Positions 1-7,125 of a stretch of 9,162 bases of DNA are shown piece by piece. The stretch is taken from assembly GCA_946886925.1 (NCBI GenBank), contig CAMPJQ010000072.1, positions 1 to 9,162 of the forward strand. The letters run 5' to 3'. Each line of letters begins with the position of its first letter. Position 1 is the first letter of the stretch. Origin of the DNA: an uncultured Terrimonas sp. (GTDB lineage: Bacteria > Bacteroidota > Bacteroidia > Chitinophagales > Chitinophagaceae). The notes beneath the pieces were generated by a model. The model made no database searches, was not told the DNA's origin, and saw only the letters and a list, made by a program, of their open reading frames with translations. Position numbers and translations under genes: made by a program.

Positions 1-1079
1 TTCCAGTATCCTGTGCTACCCGCTTTCCTTTCATCTGTAGCACGCTGTACGAGGGTATCGCCCTCCTGTAAACTTCCAAAGACCTCAATGCCTTTTTCTG
101 TACTCATGCCCTGACGAACGTCTATCCATTCCGCCAGTCCGTTTTTTACGGCAATTACAAATTTCCGTTCCTGGTTGGTGGCAATGGCTGAGGGCGGTAC
201 CACAAAGGAGGGTGCGCTCCGTTCTAATTTAAGGTTCACATAAGCAAAACTTCCTGCCTTTAGCTCATTGCCCGGATTCAGGAACCTGTATTCCCAGGTT
301 TCGGTTCGGGTTTTAGGATCTATGGCTCCGCTCTTCCGGGCCAGCGTTGCTGCAAAACTTTTATTGGGATTGCTTTGTACCCTGAAGCTTACCGCTTTTG
401 TATTGGCCCCGGTGGACACATACAGTTCCGGCACAGCAACCCTCAAACGCAATTGGTTTGTGTTTTGTATCGTTAAAACCGGTGTTGCCTGGTTTACAAG
501 TGAGCCGGGATCTGCTGTACGGGCCGTTACGATGCCATCGAAAGGGGCTGAAATAGTTAAATAGCCGGCTACCTGCTGATAGGAGCGCGCCAGGCTTTTT
601 GTGCTTTCATAAGCGGCACTGTCCGCCCGTTGCAGGTTACGGCTTCGTTCCAGGTCTGCCGGCGCTACAATACCTGCTGTTGGAGCCAGCGAAGCACGCT
701 GCAGCCGGTCATACATATCTTTGCTGGCCAGGTATTTGGAGTGGGCCGCCGAAACGGCACTTTGGTATTCTGCCGAGCGGGTCATCAGCTCCGGGGCATT
801 CAATACCGCCAGCACCTGGCCTTTGCGTACCCTGTCGCCAATGTCCACCCGCATCTGTTTTACATAGCCTTCTACTTTTGGTGTAAGCTGCGCGGTTTCG
901 TAGGGCTGCAATTCTGCCGGAAGCTCAATGGACTTGCTTACTTCCGTGCGGGAAAGTACAAATACCGGAACGGTATCGGTAACAGCCGCGCCTGTGCTGC
1001 CTGCGGAGGCCTTTTTCTTTTCCTGGCATGCTGCCAAAAACAAAACGGCGGCGAATACGTAAATGCATTTATGAATCAT
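1..1079 (-). CDS. RND efflux periplasmic adaptor (membrane fusion protein, HlyD/AcrA type), 3' end cut by the window
   Basis: This is the adaptor that links the inner-membrane RND pump to the outer-membrane channel. I translated 359 codons with no stop before the left edge; family members are usually about 350-400 residues, so only the C-terminal tail is missing. The N-terminus is a lipoprotein signal with lipobox L15-A16-A17-C18, so the protein is probably anchored by lipid at Cys18 and faces the periplasm. A first half-lipoyl motif lies at about 64-98 (PKVEGYVKQMRVDIGDRVRKGQ). A helical hairpin rich in Ala, Ser and Arg spans about 98-170, the second half-lipoyl segment about 172-196 (ISAPFDGIVTARTADPGSLV), then the beta-barrel (about 207-285) and the start of the membrane-proximal domain. 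The ATG at 1079 is four bases beyond the pump's stop codon, so the two are translationally close and share a transcript. The substrate cannot be read from the sequence. Confidence 0.95.
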   Translation of the reverse strand, partial: MIHKCIYVFAAVLFLAACQEKKKASAGSTGAAVTDTVPVFVLSRTEVSKSIELPAELQPYETAQLTPKVEGYVKQMRVDIGDRVRKGQVLAVLNAPELMTRSAEYQSAVSAAHSKYLASKDMYDRLQRASLAPTAGIVAPADLERSRNLQRADSAAYESTKSLARSYQQVAGYLTISAPFDGIVTARTADPGSLVNQATPVLTIQNTNQLRLRVAVPELYVSTGANTKAVSFRVQSNPNKSFAATLARKSGAIDPKTRTETWEYRFLNPGNELKAGSFAYVNLKLERSAPSFVVPPSAIATNQERKFVIAVKNGLAEWIDVRQGMSTEKGIEVFGSLQEGDTLVQRATDERKAGSTGYW

Positions 1080-1083
1080 TTCT

Positions 1084-4000
1084 CTAAATGGTTTGTGTAG
1101 TTAAATGTGGTTCTTCAGGCAGCAGGGACATATCTTTATAGGGTCTTTTGCCGGTGCCCCATTGATAAATATAGGGAAGAAAGAACAGTACACTTACTGT
1201 AGAACTGATCAATCCCCCGATTACCGCAATACCCAGGGGAGCCGTTTGTTCACCACCCAGGGCCATCGGTATCATGCCCGCGATCATAGCCATACTGGTC
1301 ATGAGGATGGGCCGCAAACGGGTTTCCGCCGAAAGTAAAAAAGCATTGCGTGTGTTCCCCTGTTTGCGTAAAATTTCCGCATTGGTAACATACAGCACTG
1401 CATTGGCGATAGATACTCCAATGGCCATAATGGTTCCCATATACGACTGGATGTTCATAGATTGGCCGGCGAGCAGCAGCAGCAACAGGGCGCCCGCAAT
1501 TACCGCCGGTATCACGGAAAGCAATACCAGGGAAACGCGGAACGACTGGAAAAAAACCGCCATCAGCAAAAAGATCACCACCACCGCCACCAGGAGGCCA
1601 AACTGGAGATTGCCCAGGGTTTGCGCCAGCAATTCGGGCTGTCCCCTTACCAGTATTTTTGCGCCCTTTGGAAGATCGCTGCGCAGATGCTCCGCAATAT
1701 TTTCGGTTTGCTTAAAGGCTGTTCCCAGGTCTTTGTTGTGAACATTTGCTGTAACCGTAATATAGCGTTGCTGGTTAAGCCTGTCGAACTCTCCGGGCAT
1801 GGTGATCTTTTTCCATGAAGCTACTTCGCCCAGTAAATGGTTGGTACCCTGGCCGCCGCTTACAGGGATCATCTCCAACTGGGAAGTGGAGTTCATGCGA
1901 TATTCCGGGTATTGTACCTGCACAACATAGGCCGTGCCCGTGGTTTTATCTAACCAATAGCCCGGCGAAAGAAAGCGCGTACTGGAGGTAGCCGCCACAA
2001 TGGAACGGGTTACCTGTTCTGTTGTTAACCCCAGTTGCCCCGCCTTCACACGGTCTACATCTATTTTTATAGCCGGGTAATCAAGCGGAGTTGCAATTTG
2101 CACATCGCGCATATAAGAAATGTCTGCCAGGGCTCCGGCAAGTTTTTTAGCAGTAGCTTTTCCCTGGTCCAGGTTTCTATTAACAACGGCAATTTCAACC
2201 GGGTTGGTGGTGCCCATATTTAATACCTGGCCGGCTATATCACCGGGTTCAAAAGAAATGACCGCCCCCGGCAACTGTTTTTTCACCGCTTCCCTCAGTT
2301 GCTCTTTAAAATCTTCGATTTCCATCGCTCCCTTAGCCAATTTGATCTTTGTAACACTTTCATGCGGCCCGCCTGTCCATAAATACATATAGTTTACCGG
2401 GAAACTGGAGGGTTGGGTGCCAACAAAAGCGGAGGTGATCTCGATGTTTTCTTTCCCTGCTATTTGGGAGGACAGGTCAAGCAGCTTGCGCGTAGCATCT
2501 TCGGTTCGTTCCAGCCGCGTGCCAACCGGCAGTCTCAGTCGTACCTGTGTTTGACCCGTATCTGCGGATGGAAATAACTCGGTACCAATTGAAAAAAAGA
2601 GCAGCACTACAAGTGCAATAGAAAGTACGGAAAAAAGCAGGGTAACACCCGTCGTTTTACCTGAAAACCGCTGCATAAACCTGTGATACCGACTCTTTAT
2701 GCGGTCAAACCACCCTTCCGATCGGGCAATGGCGATATGATCTTTCATGATCCAATTGCCAATGACTGGCACAAACGTCTGGGATAAAAGATAAGACGCG
2801 ATCATGGCGAATCCAACAGCAAGGGAAAGCGGAACGAACATCGCCCTTGGCACCCCATTCATAAACAAGGCCGGTACAAATACTGCCAGTATACTCAGCA
2901 GGATCAGTAATTTGGGGGTGGCAATCTCTTTACAGGCATCTGCAATTGCCTGGCGTTTGTTTTTCCCCATTTCCTGGTGCCGGTGAATATTCTCAATCGT
3001 TACCGTTGCCTCATCCACCAGGATACCCACCGACAAAGCCAGCCCTCCCAGCGTCATAATGTTTACGGTTTGACCAAACAGGTATAATATGGTTGCGGAC
3101 GACAAGAGTGCCAGCGGTATGGTCATCACCACAATGAGCGCCCCCCGCCGGTCGCCCAGGAAAAGCAATACCATAAGCCCTGTAAGCAATGCGCCCAGAC
3201 CTCCCTCAAACAGCAGGCTTTTCAATGAACTGATCACATAGCCCGACTGGTCAAATTCGTAGGACACCTTAATGTCACCAGGTATGGCGTCCTGCATATC
3301 AGGCAGGGATTTTTTCACCAGCTTCACCACGTCCCAGGTAGACGCATCGGCCCGTTTGGTTACAGGGATATATACCGAACGTTTCCCGTTTACCAGGGCA
3401 TAACTGGTGGTTACATCAGATCCAATACTTACGGTAGCTATATCTTTTACATAAACCGAAGGTCCGCTGCCTTTTATCAAAGGCGTGTTTTCAAGGTCCT
3501 GAAGGTTTTCAATTACGCTGTTTTGGGGGGTCAGGTACGTAGTGTCGCCGATGCGTACATTCCCCGCAGGTGAAATTGTATTGGAGGTAGCAAGCGTTTG
3601 CATCACCTGTTCTGGTGTGAGTTGGTAATTGCGTATTTTATCGGGGTCAATATTTACAATAACCGTTTTATTGTTGCCGCCAAAGGGTGGCGGGGCCGAT
3701 ACACCGGGAAGCGTGGAGAACATGGGGCGTACCCGGAATAAAGCGAGATCTGAAATTTCACCGAGTGACCTTGTTTCCGAACTGAACACCAACTGACCTA
3801 CGGGAACACTGCCTGCGTCGAACCGGCTGATAAACGGGGGCACGGTACCGGGCGGCATAAAGGCCCTGGAGCGGTTCACATAACCCACCACTTCGGCCAT
3901 AGCCTGCGCCATGTCGGTGCCTTGATTAAATTCTATTTTTATAATAGTAGCTCCCTGTATGGATTTGGAGTCTACATATTTTACACCGGTAATATATAAA

Positions 4001-4212
4001 AAGTGGTACTCATAATAAGAAGTAACAAAGCCCTCCATTTGCTCCGGCGATAATCCTCCGTAAGGTTGCGCCACATAAACAGTAGGCAGGCCCAGCGTAG
4101 GGAAAATATCAATCTTACTGTTTCGTATGGACAGGTAAGAGAAAAAAGCAATGGCTAATACGGCAACCAGAACGATAACAGGATGGCGAAGCGCGTATGT
4201 GATTAACTTCAT
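1084..4212 (-). CDS. RND efflux transporter permease (AcrB/HAE-like superfamily), VDEA subtype
   Basis: This is the inner-membrane pump: a proton-driven antiporter that passes substrates from the periplasm or inner leaflet into the outer-membrane channel. At 1042 residues it is full length. The usual RND layout is present: TM1 at about 12-28; a large periplasmic porter domain; TM2-TM6 at about 333-485; TM7 at about 522-541; a second periplasmic domain; and TM8-TM12 at about 868-1014. TM4 carries VGILVDEATVTIEN, with Asp400 and Glu401 where AcrB has Asp407-Asp408. In TM10 the stretch IGVSIANAVL has Ala936 where AcrB has the relay residue Lys940. These changes separate it from classical AcrB; to my recollection they occur across a divergent RND clade rather than marking a dead protein. 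The gene starts 10 bases after the channel gene's stop and ends 4 bases before the adaptor's ATG. Transport of organic compounds is more likely than metals, but this is inferred. Confidence 0.96.
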   Translation of the reverse strand: MKLITYALRHPVIVLVAVLAIAFFSYLSIRNSKIDIFPTLGLPTVYVAQPYGGLSPEQMEGFVTSYYEYHFLYITGVKYVDSKSIQGATIIKIEFNQGTDMAQAMAEVVGYVNRSRAFMPPGTVPPFISRFDAGSVPVGQLVFSSETRSLGEISDLALFRVRPMFSTLPGVSAPPPFGGNNKTVIVNIDPDKIRNYQLTPEQVMQTLATSNTISPAGNVRIGDTTYLTPQNSVIENLQDLENTPLIKGSGPSVYVKDIATVSIGSDVTTSYALVNGKRSVYIPVTKRADASTWDVVKLVKKSLPDMQDAIPGDIKVSYEFDQSGYVISSLKSLLFEGGLGALLTGLMVLLFLGDRRGALIVVMTIPLALLSSATILYLFGQTVNIMTLGGLALSVGILVDEATVTIENIHRHQEMGKNKRQAIADACKEIATPKLLILLSILAVFVPALFMNGVPRAMFVPLSLAVGFAMIASYLLSQTFVPVIGNWIMKDHIAIARSEGWFDRIKSRYHRFMQRFSGKTTGVTLLFSVLSIALVVLLFFSIGTELFPSADTGQTQVRLRLPVGTRLERTEDATRKLLDLSSQIAGKENIEITSAFVGTQPSSFPVNYMYLWTGGPHESVTKIKLAKGAMEIEDFKEQLREAVKKQLPGAVISFEPGDIAGQVLNMGTTNPVEIAVVNRNLDQGKATAKKLAGALADISYMRDVQIATPLDYPAIKIDVDRVKAGQLGLTTEQVTRSIVAATSSTRFLSPGYWLDKTTGTAYVVQVQYPEYRMNSTSQLEMIPVSGGQGTNHLLGEVASWKKITMPGEFDRLNQQRYITVTANVHNKDLGTAFKQTENIAEHLRSDLPKGAKILVRGQPELLAQTLGNLQFGLLVAVVVIFLLMAVFFQSFRVSLVLLSVIPAVIAGALLLLLLAGQSMNIQSYMGTIMAIGVSIANAVLYVTNAEILRKQGNTRNAFLLSAETRLRPILMTSMAMIAGMIPMALGGEQTAPLGIAVIGGLISSTVSVLFFLPYIYQWGTGKRPYKDMSLLPEEPHLTTQTI

Positions 4213-4222
4213 GTGTGTAAAA

Positions 4223-5614
4223 TCATTTTTTGTTGCTGTTAAAGAACAGGTTCAGATCACCTTTTGCTATGCTCACGTCCAGTAACGACCGTTGTAATAA
4301 CAATAATGCGCCTGCATGATTAACGGCTGCCTGCTGCAGTTCAAACTGCGCCTGAGCCAAACGGGTAAAGTCAACCAGACCCGTTTCATAACTTAATTTC
4401 AAACTATTAAAGGCATCGCGGGCGGTTTGTAAGCGGATAGCCGTTTTTTGTGATACCAGTACATTAGACCCATATTGTTCCAGTGCAATGGCCACTTGTT
4501 TGTTCAGGTCAACCCTTAGCTGCTCCATGCGGTGCTCTTCGGCGGAGAGCAGTTGCTGGTATTGCTTTTTCCGGGCGCCCAACTGATAAAACCGGAGCAG
4601 GGGAAAGCTTAGTTGCATACCGGCGCCAATATTGGTTCGGTTAAGCTGAAAGCCATCGCTGCGGTTGATCGCTCCTGTCCAATCCACGCCGGAACCACGG
4701 CTATAGGCGTTACCCCATACGTCCAGCCTGGGCCGCCAGGATTTACTGACTTCGTTTAATTGAGCGGCGGCAACTTCTTTTTGTGCCGAAACCGCCTGGT
4801 AGGCGGGGTGCACATCGGTGTTAATGGCAGTATCAGGCAAAACAGAAAGGCTTGCAAAGGATGTGTCCGTAAGAATAAGCGGGCTCTTATCGTTGCGTCC
4901 AATAAGTGTTGCCAGTTCTATCAGTTTCTGCTTATAATTTGTTTCGCCTTGTAACAGGTCTATTTCCGCCTGTGCAATGGAGCTTTGAATCTGCAGGGTG
5001 TCGATCCCGGGTTTCAGCCCGGTTTTTGCAAGCACCAGCGACTGCTCCAGGTTGCTTTTATACCGTTCGATATTTGCTTTGTGTACGGCTATGATCTTTG
5101 CAAAATAGGCCGCATCGAGGTAAGCCTGTAATGCCATGTATTGATAGCGGAAGAGCTGTTCATTATACCCTGCATTGGCCAGGCGGTATTGTGCGGTTGC
5201 TACTTCTATAGCTGCGCCGCGTTGCCCGAAGGTAAGCGGCTGCCAGGTGATCAGCGCAGCGGCTGCCGAACCAGGAATAAAATTCAGGTGGTTGTTTTCT
5301 GATGGCGGCCCGCTGATGGGCATCATCAGCCCCGGATAACTCATACCTGTAATATTATTGAACGTAGCGATGCCTGCCTGGTAACCTACAGACAGATCGG
5401 GCATCAGGCTCCTCTTCTCGTAGTCAATGGCATACCGGCTGGCTGCTGCATCTGCTTTGTAGGCCTGTAACTGTGGTACGTTTTTTTCAACCAGGGATGG
5501 CACTTCTTCTAAAGAAAGCTGTTGCTGACCCTGTGCTTTCAGAGAAAATACAACAGCGGCACCTAAAAGCAAAAGCCCGTTCTTTAGCCGTGCACCCGAC
5601 GCGTTTCTGTTCAT
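4223..5614 (-). CDS. TolC-family outer-membrane efflux channel
   Basis: This is the outer-membrane exit duct of the tripartite pump. I chose the ATG at 5614 (463 residues). The frame stays open to a TTG at 5698, but that extension adds 28 residues that spoil the signal peptide and run through the operator and promoter region. From 5614 the protein begins with a basic N-terminus, a hydrophobic stretch (GLLLLGAAVVFSL, residues 13-25) and an Ala-Gln-Gly cleavage region, typical of a Sec signal peptide. The two structural repeats of TolC proteins are visible. The first has long amphipathic helices around 135-240 with KTGLKPGIDTLQIQSSIAQAE (197-217); the second lies around 345-450 with SYETGLVDFTRLAQAQFEL (408-426). 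The pump gene follows 10 bases after the stop. Being first in the transcription unit, before pump and adaptor, it sits directly behind the predicted regulator-controlled promoter. Confidence 0.94.
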   Translation of the reverse strand: MNRNASGARLKNGLLLLGAAVVFSLKAQGQQQLSLEEVPSLVEKNVPQLQAYKADAAASRYAIDYEKRSLMPDLSVGYQAGIATFNNITGMSYPGLMMPISGPPSENNHLNFIPGSAAAALITWQPLTFGQRGAAIEVATAQYRLANAGYNEQLFRYQYMALQAYLDAAYFAKIIAVHKANIERYKSNLEQSLVLAKTGLKPGIDTLQIQSSIAQAEIDLLQGETNYKQKLIELATLIGRNDKSPLILTDTSFASLSVLPDTAINTDVHPAYQAVSAQKEVAAAQLNEVSKSWRPRLDVWGNAYSRGSGVDWTGAINRSDGFQLNRTNIGAGMQLSFPLLRFYQLGARKKQYQQLLSAEEHRMEQLRVDLNKQVAIALEQYGSNVLVSQKTAIRLQTARDAFNSLKLSYETGLVDFTRLAQAQFELQQAAVNHAGALLLLQRSLLDVSIAKGDLNLFFNSNKK

Positions 5615-5639
5615 CCGGAATGAGTATGTTTCAATTGGG

Positions 5640-5647
5640 CTAAAATA
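5640..5647 (-). promoter_or_regulatory. Candidate -7 box of the efflux operon (channel-pump-adaptor)
   Basis: On the minus strand this reads TATTTTAG, one mismatch from the Bacteroidota -7 consensus TAnnTTTG. It would start transcription at about 5633-5635, leaving a leader of roughly 20 bases before the ATG at 5614. I see no good -33 TTG at the right spacing. Instead the shared operator lies 23 bp upstream, which fits a promoter that depends on an activator. The match is modest by itself; its identical spacing to the operator at the other site is what makes it credible. Confidence 0.45.
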
Positions 5648-5670
5648 ACATGAAACAAACCGCCGGTTAC

Positions 5671-5694
5671 GGTATATTTGAAAAAAGTACGGTA
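5671..5694 (-). promoter_or_regulatory. Probable AraC-type operator, copy B (upstream of the efflux operon)
   Basis: On the plus strand this 24-bp block is GGTATATTTGAAAA, six variable bases, then GGTA, so GGTA repeats with a 20-bp period (two helical turns). It sits entirely between the regulator's stop codon and the channel's start codon. The same 14-bp core and the same second GGTA occur at 6550-6573 in the regulator's own upstream region. A GCCGG motif flanks both copies. AraC-family proteins commonly bind directly repeated half-sites about two turns apart, so this is the natural candidate site for the adjacent regulator. The protein-DNA match is inferred. Confidence 0.6.
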
Positions 5695-6519
5695 TCAAAG
5701 ATGTGCTGTTCTGAAACCCAAAGGGGTAAGGCCGGTAAACCTTTTGAAATATTTTATAAAATGCGAGGCATCATTAAAATTAAGGACAAAGGCAATTTGC
5801 GAGATCGTATTATCCGTATAGATCAAATGCCGTTTTGCCTCGCCAATGATAAACTCCGATAAAACATCGCCCGCGGATAAACTCCCCGATTTCCTGCACG
5901 CAATGTTCAGGTTCTGAGGCGAGGTATTTAACTGGGCAGCGTAATAAGCAACATTATTTCTGGGGGCCGCCTCCTGGCTCAGCAACTCCCGGAATAAACC
6001 GTAAAGGTTGCCTTCAACGGAACTATTGCCATTGGCAGGGGCGTCCTGTTGCAAAAGCTTTGCCAGCAGCGATTTTATGAGCCCGTCTACCACATCCTGT
6101 GTAAAAGGCCGCTCAGTCGCGTATTCGTTTGTAAGCAACTGAAATAAACAATTGATCGTTTCCTGCTCCTGTAGTTCAATTGCAGCGAATTTGCTTAATT
6201 TATAAAGCAGCGGTTTTATTTCTTTATCAAGGCTGGACTCAATAAAGCTTTTCTTTATGATGAGCACATACCCTTCGGGCTCTGAGGTGAGGTTCCAGAA
6301 ATGGATTTGTTCTTTTCTTACAACAAATACAATTGGAGGCTTCACCTCGTAGTTCTGTGAATCTATGGTATGGATACCGCTTCCTTTTGTGAGAAAGATG
6401 ATTTCAAAATAGCTGTTGTGTTTATGCGGGGTGGTTGTGCGTACTTCCTTTTTAAATGGGGCAACCTTTAAGGTTTTGTCCACTCCTATTTTGTCTTTAA
6501 CTGCAATCGAATGGTCCAT
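5695..6519 (-). CDS. AraC-family transcriptional regulator (cupin sensor plus double HTH), probable regulator of the efflux operon
   Basis: This is a 274-residue transcription factor of usual AraC/XylS length. The N-terminal part (about 20-95) has the cupin-type sensing fold seen in many AraC proteins, with PHKHNSYFEIIFLTKGSG at 31-48. The His residues and the long beta-rich stretch suggest ligand sensing; the ligand is unknown. A helical linker covers about 98-160. The C-terminal DNA-binding domain has a first helix-turn-helix at about 188-220 and a second at about 236-270. The second carries the family signature ISQIAFVLNFNDASHFIKYFKRFTG, then TPLGFR. It is encoded just upstream of the channel, pump and adaptor on the same strand, with an 80-bp gap before the channel's ATG. 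That gap and this gene's own promoter share a repeated sequence that is probably its binding site, which implies autoregulation together with control of the efflux operon. The ATG at 6519 is preceded by a fair -7 box. Confidence 0.93.
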   Translation of the reverse strand: MDHSIAVKDKIGVDKTLKVAPFKKEVRTTTPHKHNSYFEIIFLTKGSGIHTIDSQNYEVKPPIVFVVRKEQIHFWNLTSEPEGYVLIIKKSFIESSLDKEIKPLLYKLSKFAAIELQEQETINCLFQLLTNEYATERPFTQDVVDGLIKSLLAKLLQQDAPANGNSSVEGNLYGLFRELLSQEAAPRNNVAYYAAQLNTSPQNLNIACRKSGSLSAGDVLSEFIIGEAKRHLIYTDNTISQIAFVLNFNDASHFIKYFKRFTGLTPLGFRTAHL

Positions 6520-6549
6520 ATCTGCCTATTTTAAGACGGAGCGCCGGGC

Positions 6550-6573
6550 TACCATCATATTTTCAAATATACC
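6550..6573 (-). promoter_or_regulatory. Probable AraC-type operator, copy A (divergent araC / small-gene region)
   Basis: Read on the minus strand this is GGTATATTTGAAAA, six bases, GGTA, matching copy B at 5671-5694 over the 14-bp core and the second GGTA at the same 20-bp period. Relative to the small plus-strand gene it lies exactly 23 bp before a TAnnTTTG box, the same geometry as copy B has toward the efflux operon. It also contains the regulator gene's own -7-like sequence, so binding would be expected to occlude that promoter. Confidence 0.6.
6564..6571 (-). promoter_or_regulatory. Candidate -7 box of the araC-family gene
   Basis: On the minus strand this reads TATATTTG, a full match to TAnnTTTG, placing the transcription start near 6557 and leaving a leader of roughly 35-40 bases before the ATG at 6519. 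I see no clear -33 TTG. The same octamer is part of the operator core, and it also appears in copy B where no promoter is expected in that direction, so part of this match could be coincidence. Confidence 0.45.
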
Positions 6574-6596
6574 ATAATGCCGGCACTCAGTGGCAC

Positions 6597-6604
6597 TAAC
6601 TTTG
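6597..6604 (+). promoter_or_regulatory. Candidate -7 box for the 77-residue small protein gene
   Basis: TAACTTTG matches the Bacteroidota -7 consensus TAnnTTTG fully. Transcription would begin near 6610, which is downstream of the alternative GTG start at 6590 and so supports the ATG at 6653, with a leader of about 43 bases. No convincing -33 TTG is present. The operator copy A ends 23 bp upstream, and a GGCACT pair with 10-bp period fills much of the gap. Confidence 0.55.
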
Positions 6605-6652
6605 AGCTACATTATCGGAGTTGGAGCTTTTATAACCATTAAAAATAAAATC

Positions 6653-6886
6653 ATGGAATATACAAACAGCAGCAATCCGCTGGAACATACCGGTAAAATA
6701 AAAGAACAGCTTTCGGCACTTATTGAGCATCTGCGAAAAGACGTGACCATGGTGGATGATATCGCTGCCAAAGCGCTGTTTGAGGTTTCGGCAGAAGTAC
6801 TTATTGGCCTGTCAAAAGCGTTTACTGACTACGAAGAAGGAACGGAGGATGCCTGGAAAAACAGAAATAATCAATCACACCAATAA
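6653..6886 (+). CDS. Small acidic helical protein of unknown function (77 residues), divergent from the efflux regulator
   Basis: I do not recognise a named family. The 77-residue product has no signal peptide or membrane segment and looks cytoplasmic. A polar N-terminal tail precedes what appear to be two amphipathic helices: about 12-30 (TGKIKEQLSALIEHLRKDV) and about 35-60 (DDIAAKALFEVSAEVLIGLSKAFTDY). An acidic linker (YEEGTEDAW) and a polar tail follow. The frame stays open back to a GTG at 6590, but the ATG at 6653 is preferred because the only good promoter box (6597-6604) lies between the two. It is divergent from the araC-type gene and carries the same candidate operator at the same spacing as the efflux operon, so it is probably a co-regulated accessory gene. 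No function should be assumed. Confidence 0.75.
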   Translation: MEYTNSSNPLEHTGKIKEQLSALIEHLRKDVTMVDDIAAKALFEVSAEVLIGLSKAFTDYEEGTEDAWKNRNNQSHQ

Positions 6887-6989
6887 TAAGTTCAGTATAC
6901 AGATTCTTTCGAATTCAGATCAGTAGAACGAACGACAGGCATACAACATGTGCATTGCCAAAGTACTCACTGACGGAAGTCGTGTTTTT

Positions 6990-7077
6990 GTCGCTGGCTG
7001 GTGTCCCCACCCACCACGACGGCCTGCCGTGGCCGCCGCCTGCCTTACCGGTAGGCAAGTGTTCATGCCCGCATGAA
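6990..7077. repeat. GC-rich palindromic intergenic segment (REP-like candidate)
   Basis: This is a conspicuously GC-rich stretch inside a 239-bp gap between two genes. It holds three stem-forming units in a row. The first is 7014-7032, with CCACG and CGTGG arms around an imperfect inner stem. The second is 7041-7057, with TGCC and GGCA arms around the palindrome TACCGGTA. The third is 7062-7077, TTCATGC-CC-GCATGAA, a perfect 7-bp inverted repeat. The TGCCTTACCGGTAGGCA type resembles short palindromes I recall as dispersed between genes in Bacteroidota genomes. None is followed by a T-run on either strand, so these are not ordinary terminators. A 42-codon frame (6948-7076) crosses it but looks spurious. 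The rest of the gap (6887-6989 and 7078-7125) holds nothing I can name. Confidence 0.45.
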
Positions 7078-7125
7078 AAAGATGTGTTGCAGGTAAAGAA
7101 AGCAATAACAGTATAAAAGAACCCA

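Noticed and set aside
268..1741. Several plus-strand open frames across the adaptor and pump genes
   Set aside because: They are antisense shadows of long, conserved minus-strand genes, with no promoter and no family resemblance.
5615..5698. 28-residue N-terminal extension of the TolC-family protein from a TTG at 5698
   Set aside because: It would cross the operator and promoter, places a non-signal sequence before a good signal peptide, and is not needed for family length.
6590..6652. Longer form of the small protein from a GTG at 6590
   Set aside because: The only good -7 box (6597-6604) lies downstream of this GTG, so the transcript should not contain it.
6948..7076. 42-codon plus-strand frame across the GC-rich palindromic patch
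   Set aside because: Its reading is Pro/Arg/Ala-rich and arises from the repeats; there is no promoter and it ends inside an inverted repeat.
7062..7080. Perfect inverted repeat TTCATGC/GCATGAA as a rho-independent terminator
   Set aside because: The 2-base spacer is too short for a good hairpin loop without opening a pair, and the run that follows is A, not T, on the plus strand; on the minus strand the T-run precedes the stem.
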